This document shows positions 51,437-62,988 of a stretch of DNA of 64,000 bases, one piece after another. How positions within the stretch are numbered: position 1 is the first letter of the stretch; every line of letters begins with the position of its first letter. The notes beneath the pieces were generated by a model. That model was not told the origin of the DNA and made no database searches. It was given only the letters and a program-made list of their open reading frames with translations. A program made the translations under genes and the position numbers. The stretch is from Podospora bellae-mahoneyi (lineage: Eukaryota; Ascomycota; Sordariomycetes; Sordariales; Podosporaceae). Location of the stretch: contig NC_085884.1 of the NCBI RefSeq assembly GCF_035222275.1, forward strand, positions 4,278,001 to 4,342,000, written 5' to 3'.

Positions 51437-53104
51437 CTATCCGATCAAAGGCCTACTCTTCCTTAGCAGCGTGACCTTGAACACCAAGGCCTGTTGGTCC
51501 AGGCTGCACCCACTGGCGTCTTTATATGGGATCTTGCCCTTGTTAATAAATCCTGAAACAGTTGTCAGCAGTGTATAATGCATCTCTATTGTCAAAAACA
51601 CTTACCATTCTGCGTAATAAAGTCATTATCAGAGATAGCAATCAAGAAGTACTCGTCCTTCTTACCATCGTCCACCGGAACCAACACCAAGCTCTCCCAC
51701 TTCTCATTCAAAAGGCTGTTCATCGGCAACGCTGGAGGCCCGTTCCTCAGCCCAAACTTATTCAGCCGAGAATTAATGTTAAAGTCGATCCACGGGCAAA
51801 GCGTTGCGGGTGTTATCTCTGGCTTCAACACACCATCTGCTCTCGTCAGGATCAGGCTATCCTTCGTATCACAAGTCAAATCACATACCTTCACTCGCAA
51901 TCGAAGCATTAAACAAATCATACCTCCTCCCCTTCACATCCGTCGCCCTCCCAATATCAACCACGTCCACATGCCTGTACAAACTCGTCGGGCTATCAGT
52001 GCAGGCACCAACCCCGCTATCCCTCGGCAGCACAAGCAGCTGCTCGTCACTGACATACTTGATCTCACTCTGCGCCGCCACCCTCGTCCTCCCTTGCCCA
52101 TCAGTAAACGTAGGCAAAGGCACAACCCACTCCCCGGAGTACTTCACCTTCTTGCCTTTCCCCTTGCTAACATCATACCTCAATAACCGGGTATACCTCC
52201 TCGTAGCAGAATTCCCACCCCCTTCCAGCCTCCCCGCACTCTGCAGCATGACCCAGAGTTGTTTACCATCTGGACTGGCAGTTAACCCCTCAAAGCCCTG
52301 GTTGTTTGACCTACCCTGACTGGGGTTGGTAGGAATGGGTCGTTTACCGTTGTCGAAAATAGGGGCGTTGTCACTGCTGAAACTGAGGGTGCCATTCCTC
52401 AGGGGGAGGAGAGCATCAGGTGGGGCGATGGCGGATAGGAGTTTTCCGCTGGGGGAGAAGAGATAGATGTACGGGCCGTACTCGTCGCTTATCCAGAAGG
52501 TGCCATCCTCATTCAGCACCAAGCCTTCGGCGTCAATAGCGATGCGTTTTCCTCCTGAACCGGGGCCACCAAACCCATCACCGGGATAGGTCGATGCTGG
52601 GAGAGGGGGAAAGCCAGGGAGGGTGGTGATACTGTCTGGGTCGAGACCAGTGAGGGGTTCACCGCTGGGAGAGGTAAGAAGGATGGTGGCTTTATATTTA
52701 AAGAGGAGGTTTGGTGGGAGGGGCGGGGATTCAGATGCCGCGGCGGCTGGGGTGAAAGTCACATCAAAGGTGTGGACGCGAGGGATGGTGTTTTGGGTGC
52801 CTTGGGTGTTCCAGCCTCTGTCGGGGAGGCCGTAGAGCGTGCCGGTGTAGTAGGTTTGTTTGTTTTTGCCACCGGCAGATCGCTTTTTCCAGTTGGTGAT
52901 GGCGGCTGAGGAGCCGATGCTGATTGTGTCGCCGAATTTGTCTCTTGCGTCAGAGGGGATGGAACCGAAACCGGCGAGTTCGTTGTAGGTATAGGATTTT
53001 CCCTGGCACGTTGTCGTGGAGACGGGAGCAGGAGATGGCTGAGGGTGTGAGAGCACGGTGCTCGTCAACAAGGCAAGGACGCCTAGGCTGCTGAGGAAGA
53101 CCAT
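51437..53104 (-). CDS. Secreted esterase-like/phytase-like beta-propeller protein
   Basis: Exons 51889-53104, 51606-51836 and 51437-51552, with 52-nt and 53-nt introns (GTATGT/GAGCAG and GTAAGT/TTTCAG), give 520 residues. A signal peptide (MVFLSSLGVLALLTSTVLS) is clear. The body carries the fungal phytase-like domain: GFGGPGSGGKRIAIDAEGLV, FWISDEYGPYIYLFSPSGKL, NNQGFEGLTASPDGKQLWVM, and the terminal DNDFITQNG. DAEGLV and SDEYGPYIY are the standard landmarks. Proteins of this type are predicted secreted propellers; true phytase activity is rarely shown. The gene appears intact. Confidence 0.92.
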
Positions 53105-53488
53105 GACTCTGGTGGAGGTGCGCAGCTGTTTGTGACGGTGAGGATGCTTGCACTCCTCGGGGAGGGCATATTCAACTTATGGCCTCGGCCAGGGCACGTG
53201 GGCATCTTTCAGCTCATGCAAGCTGAGGAAGAGAATGATGGAGGAACGGGTGACTGTAACACTGGAGTCTGTCACTTACCCACGTGCTCATTGGCATCGA
53301 GATATAGCAGTGAGCTGAGGAAAGTGGTGGGGGAGATCGTCTGGAAACATGTGGGTGTTTTCGCCTCCGTGATTGGACGGTGGCGACAACCGATAACGCC
53401 AAGCCATGTGACATTTGTTGACACCATACATAGCTGCATGTAAAACCAGTGTAGATGAAAATCTTCCAACCTCCTCTCCTGATTTCTG
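53105..53488. other. Promoter of the phytase-like gene
   Basis: No further feature seen. Confidence 0.4.
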
Positions 53489-55129
53489 TTAGTTGCTCAT
53501 GCCCCTTCCCGAGTCATGATTTCCTGCCCTCGCTCTAGCATTGTAAGCCCTTCCCTCCCCATCCAGGCCGTGCAGATCATGAAGATACTCTTTGAACTCC
53601 CTTGTCATTTGGCAAACTTGCTCAAAGTCCTTCTGATCCAGAGTTGGGCCATCATGCTCCTGCATATGTCTTCCCAACACCGGGACCGCCTGCAAGAAGA
53701 TATGACCCTCTTCCTTGTTTTCAATAAAGTCGGCGCGCCACGATGTTGATAAGCCTGGTGTTGGGCTCATGTTGGTGTACTTCTGAACCAACGCCTTGAT
53801 CATATCTTTGCGTGGCACAACAACTGACGTCGTGCTCCTTCCGACAAATCTGCCATCAAACCTTAACGACCACAATAGGATCTGATGCGGCCCAAAGTCT
53901 CGAGGATTGTTTGAAAGAATGGTGGTGTCACGAACCATGGCATGGACCACATGGGCAGCGAGTTTACCTCCAGATTCCACGTATACTGTCGTGCCCGGCC
54001 TGAAGAGAAGCCATAGCATCTGGAAAGTACACATATTCCTCCGATGCAGCTCCTGTTTGGTCTCAATCCTTCCTTTGTATATTTTTGTCTTGAGATAGTT
54101 CAGAAGCAGTTCCAGATGCTCGGCGGTTGTTTCAACCAAGGGGTCATCCGGGTTAGCGTTCTCGTCCGGTTTGACTTCACCCTTCTGGTGACTGGTTTTG
54201 CATCGTTCATGGAGTGCTTCGAGCTCGCTCATGTGGTAACCTAGGATAGTGTAAGGTTCGTTTAGTGACAAGACTTTGTGGTCAAGATCAACGAAGGGGT
54301 AATAGGAGACTACCGAGCGTAGAGTGCTGAGGAGGGCTTTTGACTCGATAATGATTCTCATGGTATGCACGTGTACAGCGATGTTTTCGTCGGTGAGTAT
54401 TCCGGCTACTTTTTCGGCTCGGGTATCATCGCTGAGAAATCGGAAATTCTCTGGTGCGTGTGATGTCTAGAGAACAGATAACACTAAAAACAGAAGCTTG
54501 ATGCTTTGAGACACCCTTACAGGCCGCCGAGAGATCAAATGGTGTTGCATATCGCTGTTTGCCAATGTACGAACCCATTGTGTCGAGGTATTCCACGGAG
54601 TAGGATATTTTTGGCTGCTCGGTATCTTCGTCTTCGCCTGACTCATGTTCTGTTCTCGGAAGAGGAATACGGGGTGTTTCTCCGCGCGTTCGAGTATCGA
54701 GGCAACCGATGTAATGGCATCGTGGCTTGAATTTGCGCTTTCTTCCTTGTCACGCTCCTTCGCACCCTTCTCAGCTTCCTGTTTTCCTGGGGCTTGATAC
54801 GTCGGGTTGTCCCACATATACACCCCACACCGTGGACAACGAGGGAGCCCAAAATCTTGAAGATGTCCGTGAGACCGACCGTTCACCACACAATACAGGG
54901 GAACCTTTGTCGTCCATTTTCCCTTCTCCTCTGCGTTCACTGTCGATGGGGCCGTTTGATCATCGCTGGTTATGTTGGCTGGGTTAGAAGATACTTGATT
55001 ACTGACCTCTGTGGTTGACGTCTGTGGATGGATAGGTTCTTTAGCCGTCTTCTCACTTGGGGATTTATCAGTGGGTGATACTGGCTGCCGCGCGACGGGA
55101 TGGCGGGCTACGGCTTGCAAAGAGGCCAT
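53489..55129 (-). CDS. DUF7025-type protein without an AAA domain
   Basis: Exons 54521-55129 and 53489-54466 (54-nt intron, GTAAGG/TCTAG), 528 residues from the ATG at 55129. The N-terminal 90 residues are Ser/Thr/Pro-rich. RSHGHLQDFGLPRCPRCGVY holds a CxxC pair. The second exon has IIIESKALLSTLRSVVSYYP, YHMSELEALHERCKTSH, MCTFQMLWLLFRPGTTVYVE and the strand KYTNMSPTPGLSTSWRADFI. This is the region that in many fungal proteins (DUF7025) precedes an AAA+ ATPase domain. Here the protein ends shortly after it, with no Walker A, so it is either a natural short form or a split gene. Confidence 0.75.
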
Positions 55130-56766
55130 CGAGAAGAATTGACGGTCACGCGTGGAGATCAACAAAGATTCAACTGGGGAACGAGAGTGAAGGACAGGAC
55201 CGAGAGGCGCGCGGGGTAGGAAAAAATACCCTCGCAATTACCCCTCACCGATGACACGGTCACACACAGGTCGGCTTTATGAATGTGCTTTTCGGGTGCA
55301 TTTTTAAGCGGCTCAAGAGTGACAACCCAGGCAGCACCATGCCCGTGGCTCTTTTGGATTTTTAGATTCCCGCTTCTGCCCCACACCCTTCATCCTCATG
55401 TCAACAATCAACAAACCCTACAGAGGGTAAGACAGCCAGCCCTGATATCTACATCCGCACTTGCACAACTTAACTAACGGCGGCATCGTGGCCTCCAGAG
55501 ACCACATTGTCCGACTGTTCGCGAATCCAACAATACGCCGAAGCCCCCAGACCAGTTATCGAGAGTGATGAAGACTTCCAAAGAGCCCACCAAGAGCCAA
55601 CCATGATCCCGCAAGAGGTCTATGAGCGGCTCAGCAGATGGATATCTGACTCTGAGGTAGATATCTTCCGTTATTTGGTTTCTAACCGCCCGGCTACCGT
55701 GCAGGTTGCACGCTTCTCTCTGTTCGGTATCACCAGCCCGGACACCCTGAGACAACGAGGATGAGGCCACCCCAGTACTGTCACCAGTTGAATTTGCCCA
55801 ATTACCTACGCTAGAAACTATGAGTACCGATCTTGGAATGCAACCGTGTAACAAGAGCTAGTTTCAACGTGGAATATCTCCGAGAGGCGAGCCGACCGCG
55901 AGCAAACGCGAGATGCGGGATAACTGTTGGCTAGCGTACCAACTCCAAGACATGCATGAGATGGGTGGCACAGCATCCGAGACAATGTAACAGCGTCTTG
56001 AAGCCAGCCATGTTGATGGTATATGACGTCAGCGGGAATATGATAGAAAAAGACATCGTTTCTGTGAAGGAGGTATCTTTTACATCGTGGATGGGTCGCT
56101 TTGCGCAGCACCAAAGAGACGGACAAAACAAAAAGCACACCGGGCGGAGAAGCGCTACTCAAAGAAGCCACGACTGCAAGAAGGGTGGACGGAGTCGGGC
56201 ATTTCGCAGTTGAAGATGGAGTTTGGCCCAGAAGTCTGTGCTTGGCTGGAAAGTGCTGCTGAATAGTGCAAAACTTAAACAGGCTGCTGTCAAAAGGCCG
56301 CAGCGCTTTGACTGGCGTGGGAAACTGGCAAATTCCTTCCTTGGTCTCGGCCCGGACTCCAGGACTCGGTCAGTTGCCGCGCTCCGGGGCCGTTGAGCCA
56401 TGTGGTGCTGTGATGCTATAGAATTTGCATCAAGGGCGTGGTTGTGGTGATCTTGGCTTAACCTACCCTATGGGCTTCAATCTTGAGTGCTTCGAAACTT
56501 CAGTTATGCAGTGTATTCGGCCTGCATACGAGCGCGGGAATGGCGTGGCCCCCAAACCCCGGAATCTCCGGCCTTGATAGAGGGATCGTTTATAAGCGGC
56601 TTATGAATACACAGCTCCTGTGAACTCGGCGACCGAAGAATATTTCCGAGCGAGTGCTTTTCTATCTTATCTCAATCCTTCCCCATCTGATTCATAACCG
56701 AAGAGCCTCGCCTTGGCTTCTTGGCCTTTCTCTCCTGCCAAGGACGTTTTTGTTTACTTTTCCAGA
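55130..56766. other. Spacer with both flanking promoters
   Basis: 1.6 kb between divergent genes. One open frame (55507-55764) looks mildly protein-like but has no ATG. A TATA-like TTTATAAGC is present near 56588, upstream of the transporter gene. Confidence 0.4.
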
Positions 56767-58242
56767 ATGGCTGTCCGATTATATCCGGGGGGTGATGTGA
56801 AAGCCAACCTCACAGACAGTGAAAGCCTCAGAACCCCATCCATAGTTCGTGGCGAGGCCAAGTCGCCATCACCACCACCACCACCCCACCAACAACCGCC
56901 TGCACCTCCAACACTGGGTCACGCTGGCTTCCCAGAAGGCGGCGCCCGCGCCTGGCTGACTGTCAGCGGTGCATCAGCCTGTCTGTTTGTCTCGTTTGGC
57001 TGGGTCAACTGCGCTGGTATTTTCCAGTCGCATTACCAGGCCAATCAGCTCAGCAACTACACACCATCGGAGATCTCATGGATTTCCGCCCTGCAGATTT
57101 TTTTCATGATATTTTCTGGAATCTGGGTGGGGAGAATCTTTGACAGCCATGGCCCAGCGGCTTTGCTTCTTGTGGGGAGTTTTATGCATGTGTTTGGGAT
57201 GATGATGATCAGTTTGTCGACGACGTATTATCAGATTCTTCTCAGTCAGGCAATATGCTCGGCGGTTGGGGCGTCGATGGTGTTTTTTCCCGCTTTTACT
57301 TGTGTGAGTCGCCAGCACCTCCCGAGATGCTTATGCAGTCATCGCCAACTGACACCTACCTCAGGTCTCGACATGGTTTCTTAAGAAACGTGGTGCAGCA
57401 ATGGGTCTTGTCGTCTGTGGCTCCTCCATCGGCGGTGTCATCTTCCCTGTTATGTTGATCAACCTCATCCCCAAAGTCGGATTCCCCTGGGCAATTAGAA
57501 TATGCGCCTTTCTCGTCCTAGCCCTCCTTATCTGGGCCAATTTCACAGTCCGTACGCGCATCCCACCGGTGAAGCGTCCCTTTGACTTCAAGGCCTTCCT
57601 CGCACCTTTGAGAGAGCTGCCATTTGCTTTATTGACTGCCGGAATTTTCTTCTTTTATTGGGGCATGTTTGTCCCGTTCACCTTCATTGTTGTTGAAGCT
57701 CTTGCGGGTGGCATGTCAGAGAATCTCGCCAACTATCTTGTGCCCATTTTGAATGGTGCTAGGTTCGTACCCTCCTCTATCCACTGAACAGTTGCAATAT
57801 GCCAACATTTCCCAGCATCATCGGCCGAACAATACCCAACGCCGTGGCGGACAAGCTTGGCCATTTCAACGTCATGATTTCCATGGCGGCCTTCACCAGC
57901 ATCCTCATCCTCGCTGTATGGTTACCCTCCTCAGGCGACGCGGCCATCATCACGTTTGCCGTGCTGTTTGGCATCGGCTCAGGTGCTGGCATTGGTCTTA
58001 CTCCCGTGTTGATTGCTTCCATATCCCCCATCCAACAGATCGGTGCCCGCACCGGCACAGCTTTCAGCATTGCTTCGATTGCGGCGTTGACTGGGTCGCC
58101 AATCGGTGGTGCTATCCTGACATCTGCAAACGGCGCGTTTCAAAGCCCAAAGATTTTCGGTGGTGTTGCCTGTGCCGTGGGTACTTTGCTGTTTATTGCT
58201 GCACGGGTTGCTTTGGTGGGCGTGAAGCCCAAGAAGTTCTGA
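56767..58242 (+). CDS. MFS transporter, monocarboxylate-transporter-like
   Basis: Exons 56767-57303, 57365-57762 and 57816-58242 (GTGAGT/CTCAG and GTTCGT/CCCAG introns), 453 residues. After a Pro-rich cytoplasmic N-terminus come GFPEGGARAWLTVSGASACL and FVSFGWVNCAGIFQSHYQAN, the family signature of fungal monocarboxylate/riboflavin-type permeases, then about twelve helices. STWFLKKRGAAMGLVVCGSS is the usual helix 4-5 loop; GRTIPNAVADKLGHFNVMI and ISPIQQIGARTGTAFSIASI mark the second half. It should sit in the plasma membrane and move small organic acids or related solutes; the substrate is not predictable. Gene appears intact. Confidence 0.92.
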
Positions 58243-59496
58243 GGAGATGATCTTTTCTCTATCAGTGACTATATATGGGAAGGAAACTCTTTTCAGTGTA
58301 TTATATACTTTGTTTAGACTTGTTCAATAATGACGTCTGGAAACAGTTTCTATCATGCACTTGCCATTTGTCTTCAGATAAGTTTTCCAGAAGTAAGTCC
58401 ACCTCACGTTCCAAACTCAGAGAACAACAATATGACCACGGTCAATGTCCCGGTGCCTCCAGCCGGGCGTATCTCCCAAAAAAGCCAGCTGGAATATCTC
58501 AAGAAGGAGCAGGCCTGTTTCCTGCAAGCTACGACAGTCCACGGTATTTGGGGAAGGGCCATGAAAGATGTCTGGTTGTTGTGATCCTCAGTGTCCCACA
58601 AGGGTTGGAGCAGGAGAACCACAGAGTTCTTGGAGCAGGTTATCAGCGAGACAGCAAGGCTTCACATGATGTGGATCGGGCCAATTGTTCGTGAAGGCCT
58701 ACCGGAGGATACGATTACAAAAACGAAATTCATTTGAGAGCACGCTTCACCTCCTTCCTGAACGGCCACCGTCTCACCCAGCGCATGTTTCTCCTGATTT
58801 CGCCTCCTTCCAATCCTCCCTACGAGCTTTCCTAGCTGAACTGCCAGTGACCATGACCTCATACAGTGTTGATCTAGAGCCCTGGACGAAAGTGGAGGCC
58901 CCATCACTTCCCCAGCCAGCCAATGAGGGATACTGCAAAGAGCCCAGGCCAGAGAAAGAGAGCAGGTGGAGAACTCCTTAAACTGCGGCTGCCGTCAATT
59001 GTTAGCACATGACGGCCCGGGCCGTGCTCTTTCCCTCAGATGCCCGTCCCGTGATGCCTCGAGTATCAGATGGCCACTCCTTGATGGTATTTACATGCTT
59101 GAATATGCCGCCAATGCCATGGATAGCCGGATATTCGGAAGCGATGAGAACCAGGAAGACGGTCCCGTGGCTTTGTCCTTGCCAAAGACGGTATCGAACG
59201 GAGCCAAAAAGTCGGAAACCACTCGCCAACCTTGGATCATGAGAACGTCAAGAAGCAGAGTTTTCATCATCACTCCGTCTTCGATCGATTTCGTACCCGT
59301 GGCCTCTACTCTCCATTGCCGGGGCCCACCAGCGTGCTTGTAATCTCCCAAGAGACAGGTATATCTTCCACACTTGTCCTCCGACTAGCCATCTCCTCCC
59401 TCTCCCAAACCACCGGCAACCGATGACAATCTTGCAGCTACACGTCAACTTCAATCTCGCAACTCAGCACTGAGAACCCGAACCACTTCCATCATC
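58243..59496. other. Spacer with a possible minus-strand relic
   Basis: Mostly empty. A minus-strand frame (about 59091-59385) following a TAG acceptor reads DGVMMKTLLLDVLMIQGWRV and FLAPFDTVFGKDKATGPSSW; it may be a worn last exon but has no partner exons. The end is the Hce2 gene promoter. Confidence 0.35.
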
Positions 59497-60090
59497 ATGC
59501 AGCTCACCAAGCTCACCGTCACCCTTGTTGGCCTCTTCACAGCCGCCATTCAGGCCGCCCCCACCGTCCCCGAGACTGGGGTTGCCCCTCCCTCTGCCGA
59601 CTCCGGCTACACCGAAGTCAGCGACGGTGTCTGGTACCAAAACAAGACCGAATTCTTCAAGGGCGACAGCTTCTGCAACTCTGACTACGAATACTGGAAC
59701 AAAACTTCGGAGAATTCCCCTTTAGTCCTTGACTGCTGGCACATGTACAACAACATCAAGGAACCAGGCAATTGGTATGTCTTATTGCATCCCCATCTTC
59801 TGATTGGTAGATCGATTCATTGAAGCTGACGCTCGGCGATATGATGCAGGGTCAGCGCCGGGGGCCACAAAAAGCTCATCAGCAAGGACTCGTGTGCGTA
59901 TACGACGTGGGCCGAACACAACGGTCTATTATACACGCTCGGCAATGAGGACCTCCGCCTCACGATCAAGAAGGCGATCCAGAAGTTTGGCACTCTGTTC
60001 CCTGGCGAGAAGGACTACAAGGTCGGGGCTTATGGCAAGCTGCGTTGCCAGGCGCTTGTAATCAACTGGGAGATTTCTCAGAACTCGTGA
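59497..60090 (+). CDS. Secreted Hce2-domain (Ecp2-type) protein
   Basis: Exons 59497-59774 and 59850-60090 (75-nt intron, GTATGT/ATGCAG), 172 residues. A signal peptide (MQLTKLTVTLVGLFTAAIQA) is followed by a short Pro-rich linker. The Hce2-type core has DSFCNSDYEYWNKTSENSPL, LDCWHMYNNIKEPGNW, KDSCAYTTWAEHNGLLYTLG and a final KLRCQ, so four cysteines in the core. The N-K-T-S site is a likely N-glycan. Hce2 proteins include the fungal effector Ecp2 and relatives of varied role; effector or killer-like activity here is unproven. The intact splice signals support a working gene. Confidence 0.88.
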
Positions 60091-60604
60091 TTGGCAGGTG
60101 AGAGGAGCATCGGAATGATGGTACTGTAGCGTGGTGGATAGCAGGCGATCTAGGGTGAAGGGAGTAGATCGCTTACCACAAATAGTATCTTCGGTTCATG
60201 ACAATGCGATTGTCTGATCTCTTTCTAGTGCGTTCTTGGATGAGTGGATTCCATGAAGCAGTGTTTCTGTTGTGTTGGCACGCAAGGTCGTCGTCTCCCA
60301 AGCCCGAACATCCAACAAGAGGTTCCGGACGACCAAATTGTTCCATCTGGGCGAGAGCAAACACCTTGTACACTGCGGCCGCCGAGAGCGAATAGTTGAC
60401 CTTGACACGTGCAGGTAGCGACTCTGACAGGAGTCACAACAATCCGTAAACCCTATCCGACGGGTTCGAGCATTCACGATCGTCAAAATAAACGCACAAC
60501 TGGCGACAGCGGATCAGTCAGGTTTATATTAGGCCAACCGCCTAACGTGTCCCCTCCTGTCGCGAAACTCGGCCGATGGCAAGCTGTTCTTGGTGGATAG
60601 GCAT
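60091..60604. other. Spacer
   Basis: No gene seen. The missing 5' part of the SNF2 gene would be expected here, but no ATPase motif is found. Confidence 0.4.
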
Positions 60605-61569
60605 ATGATCGCGCGGCACATCGCAGGCCATGGTAGTATCTCGTCACCACACTGCACCGCTGCGCGAGAGGAATGGATACCGCTGAACATCTCTCTGGAA
60701 GAGGCATATGGTGGATTATCCACCTTGTCCAGCCACTTGATTGCGGTCCTCAACAGAAAGTCCTCAGCAGGTCTCGCAAAACTTCAGGAAATCACTGAAG
60801 ACGTCAAATATTTGAGTTATGCTCACCGGAAACAATTGCAGGCGGGTCTGGAAAAGTTACAGACCAGCACCGGCAATGTTCAATTTGACCTTGATATCAT
60901 GGTCATTGGACATGGTCATTGGACCAGAGTCAGAAAGCGAAGAAACGCTAATCCACCCAGTATCGTATTTTCTTTCTGGATGAAATCTCTTGACCTTGTC
61001 GAGAACCTCCTCAAGGAACACGATGTCGCCTTTCGACGCGTCGACGGCTCGAGATCAAAGAACTACAGGAGGGCTTCGCTGCACGACTTTCGAACGAAAG
61101 ATGTGCCGGTGCTCTTGATGACATTCGGAACGGGATCGATGGGGTATGAACACGACCTGTAACCTTGAAACCTTGAACACTTGCTGTTAGCTAACACTCA
61201 TTCAGGCTCAACGACCTGAAAGTGGCGCGCCGCGTCCACACCCTCGAACCGCAATGGAACCCGTCTGTCGAGAACCAAGCCATCGGTCGCGTGTCGCGGC
61301 TCGGCCAGACGAGAGAGGTGACGGTGATTCGATATGTGATGAAGAAGAGTATCGAAGAGGTGAGTGATTTCAAGCCGTTGTTTGAGTGCACTCGGGATGA
61401 TGCTGATACGCCGTAGGCTGTGGAGAGCAGACAGTTCCTCAAGCTCAAACTCGCATTGGGTGGTGGTCTGCACGAAGGAAAGGGGACGAATGTGAAGCCC
61501 AGCAGGCAAGTCAGGCGCGAAGGATTGCCTCGGATTTTGCACCAGTTTTTGACGCAGATCATGATGTGA
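60605..61569 (+). CDS. 5'-truncated SNF2-family helicase C-terminal protein
   Basis: Exons 60605-61143, 61206-61359 and 61417-61569 (introns GTATGA/ATTCAG and GTGAGT/CGTAG) encode 281 residues. The helicase-C lobe is recognisable: SIVFSFWMKSLDLVENLL (motif IV), VAFRRVDGSRSKNYR, DVPVLLMTFGTGSMGLND (motif V) and EPQWNPSVENQAIGRVSRLG plus Q (motif VI). The upstream 140 residues correspond to the linker. The first ATPase lobe with Walker A and DEAH box is wholly absent from the upstream sequence, so the product cannot be a complete remodeler. Splice sites remain clean, so truncation may be recent or the short protein may persist. Confidence 0.75.
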
Positions 61570-62988
61570 TACGAAGTGGCGTGTTGGATGCGCTGGAGAT
61601 AGAGAACAGCTAACCTGCTGGATGGCAATTGCTACAGGAGTGAGACGGGAGCGCCGAAGTCTAGGATGAGCTCCCTGACCACATTCTCAACTCATCCTTT
61701 TTCTCTCTTTTCTCACCAACCAACCACCGACCTCCCGACCGTCATTCCTCCCCACCGACTTCCCCGGATTTTCCTTCAGCGGAGCAGCAGCTAGAAAGCG
61801 GGCCGCGCACGATTTCCGATTTCCCCAGACGCCAAGTCACATCGACCCCGCAGCTTTCGCGATGCATGACAAGGATCAGGGGAGGATTGCCGAGGCTCTA
61901 GGACGTTGGGAGGAAGAAGGGGTTTGACATCTGATTCTGGGAACAGAGAACGGAACATCTATGCGCTCTGTCGGTAGATTCGGCGGCTGGACACTCACTG
62001 GTATGGCTCCTGATGGTAGCTTTGGTGGCTGGACTAACTTGACAGCCTACACGGCCATAGGACAGCCCAGAGCATCTGGAACAGAGTTGAAGTCAAAACT
62101 GCGATTTTGGGCCTGACGCCTATCTTCTCAAGTTGACGGCAAATTACAGATAGGGAAAGCAGCACAAAGTCAAGCATGTGGATCGGGGGAACTTCCGGTT
62201 TTGTCTGCTTGGTGGTCAGAATCAGCAGTCACACTGAGTTTGCGAGAACAGTTGTCTTTGCGGGGAAAAGGATGTTTTGTGATCTTGGCTTGTGGGTTAC
62301 CCTGGAGCGAGGTCGTATCATGGAGTAGCAACCACTGGGTGTTACTCATCACTACCACCCGAGCCGGCCTGCTTGGGAGCAAAGCCGGATGTTAATACTC
62401 ATGGGAATCGTCCTACCTCTGGTGTACTTCAGGCTAACAACAACCCAGAGCCCAGAAGGATGAAGCCATGCGCATGCCCACCTGAAATTCAAGCATATGT
62501 CTCGAGAAGATGCCACTGATATTGCTTGAAGACCAACATTCAATGTTCCCACCCATGACGCACTTTTGCCCTACACGATACAGGTTATTTCTACAAACTA
62601 GAAGACTGCATGATGTCCCTTCTGGCAAGTTCCTGCATGTTGGGCTGCAGAGGTATCTCGGTGTCACCCTCCACGAGACAGCAAATCCGGGGAAACAGGG
62701 CTCGTCGTTCTCCACAGCCATCTCAGAAACGAATGAAATCCTTGATATATATCTATCACAAGCATCTACAGCTTCCGGTTTAATCTACTACTAATATTGC
62801 TGCGGGCCAAGACGTGGTACATGCGGAGAATCTCGTGATGGCTGCTCGCTGCTCCGCTGTCAGAACCAACAGGCGGAAAGACCTTGAGGCCTGGTATAAA
62901 AAGCTCTCGACCCTGATCACGCCATTCAATAAGAAGAGTCTTTGGTCACCCCCTCCTTTTATTTACAGGTTTCATAGGGACCTGGGCT
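61570..62988. other. Promoter of the CFEM gene and spacer
   Basis: 1.4 kb without a gene. Near the end a TATA box and a C/T-rich leader precede the CFEM ATG. Confidence 0.45.
62895..62900 (+). promoter_or_regulatory. TATA box of the CFEM gene
   Basis: GGTATAAAAAGC, 94 nt before the ATG at 62989. Confidence 0.6.

Noticed and set aside
55507-55764. Plus-strand 85-codon frame with a mildly protein-like sequence
   Set aside because: No ATG at its start, no splice sites and no domain.
59091-59385. Possible minus-strand last exon
   Set aside because: No partner exon; its upstream part would overlap the Hce2 gene promoter and coding region.
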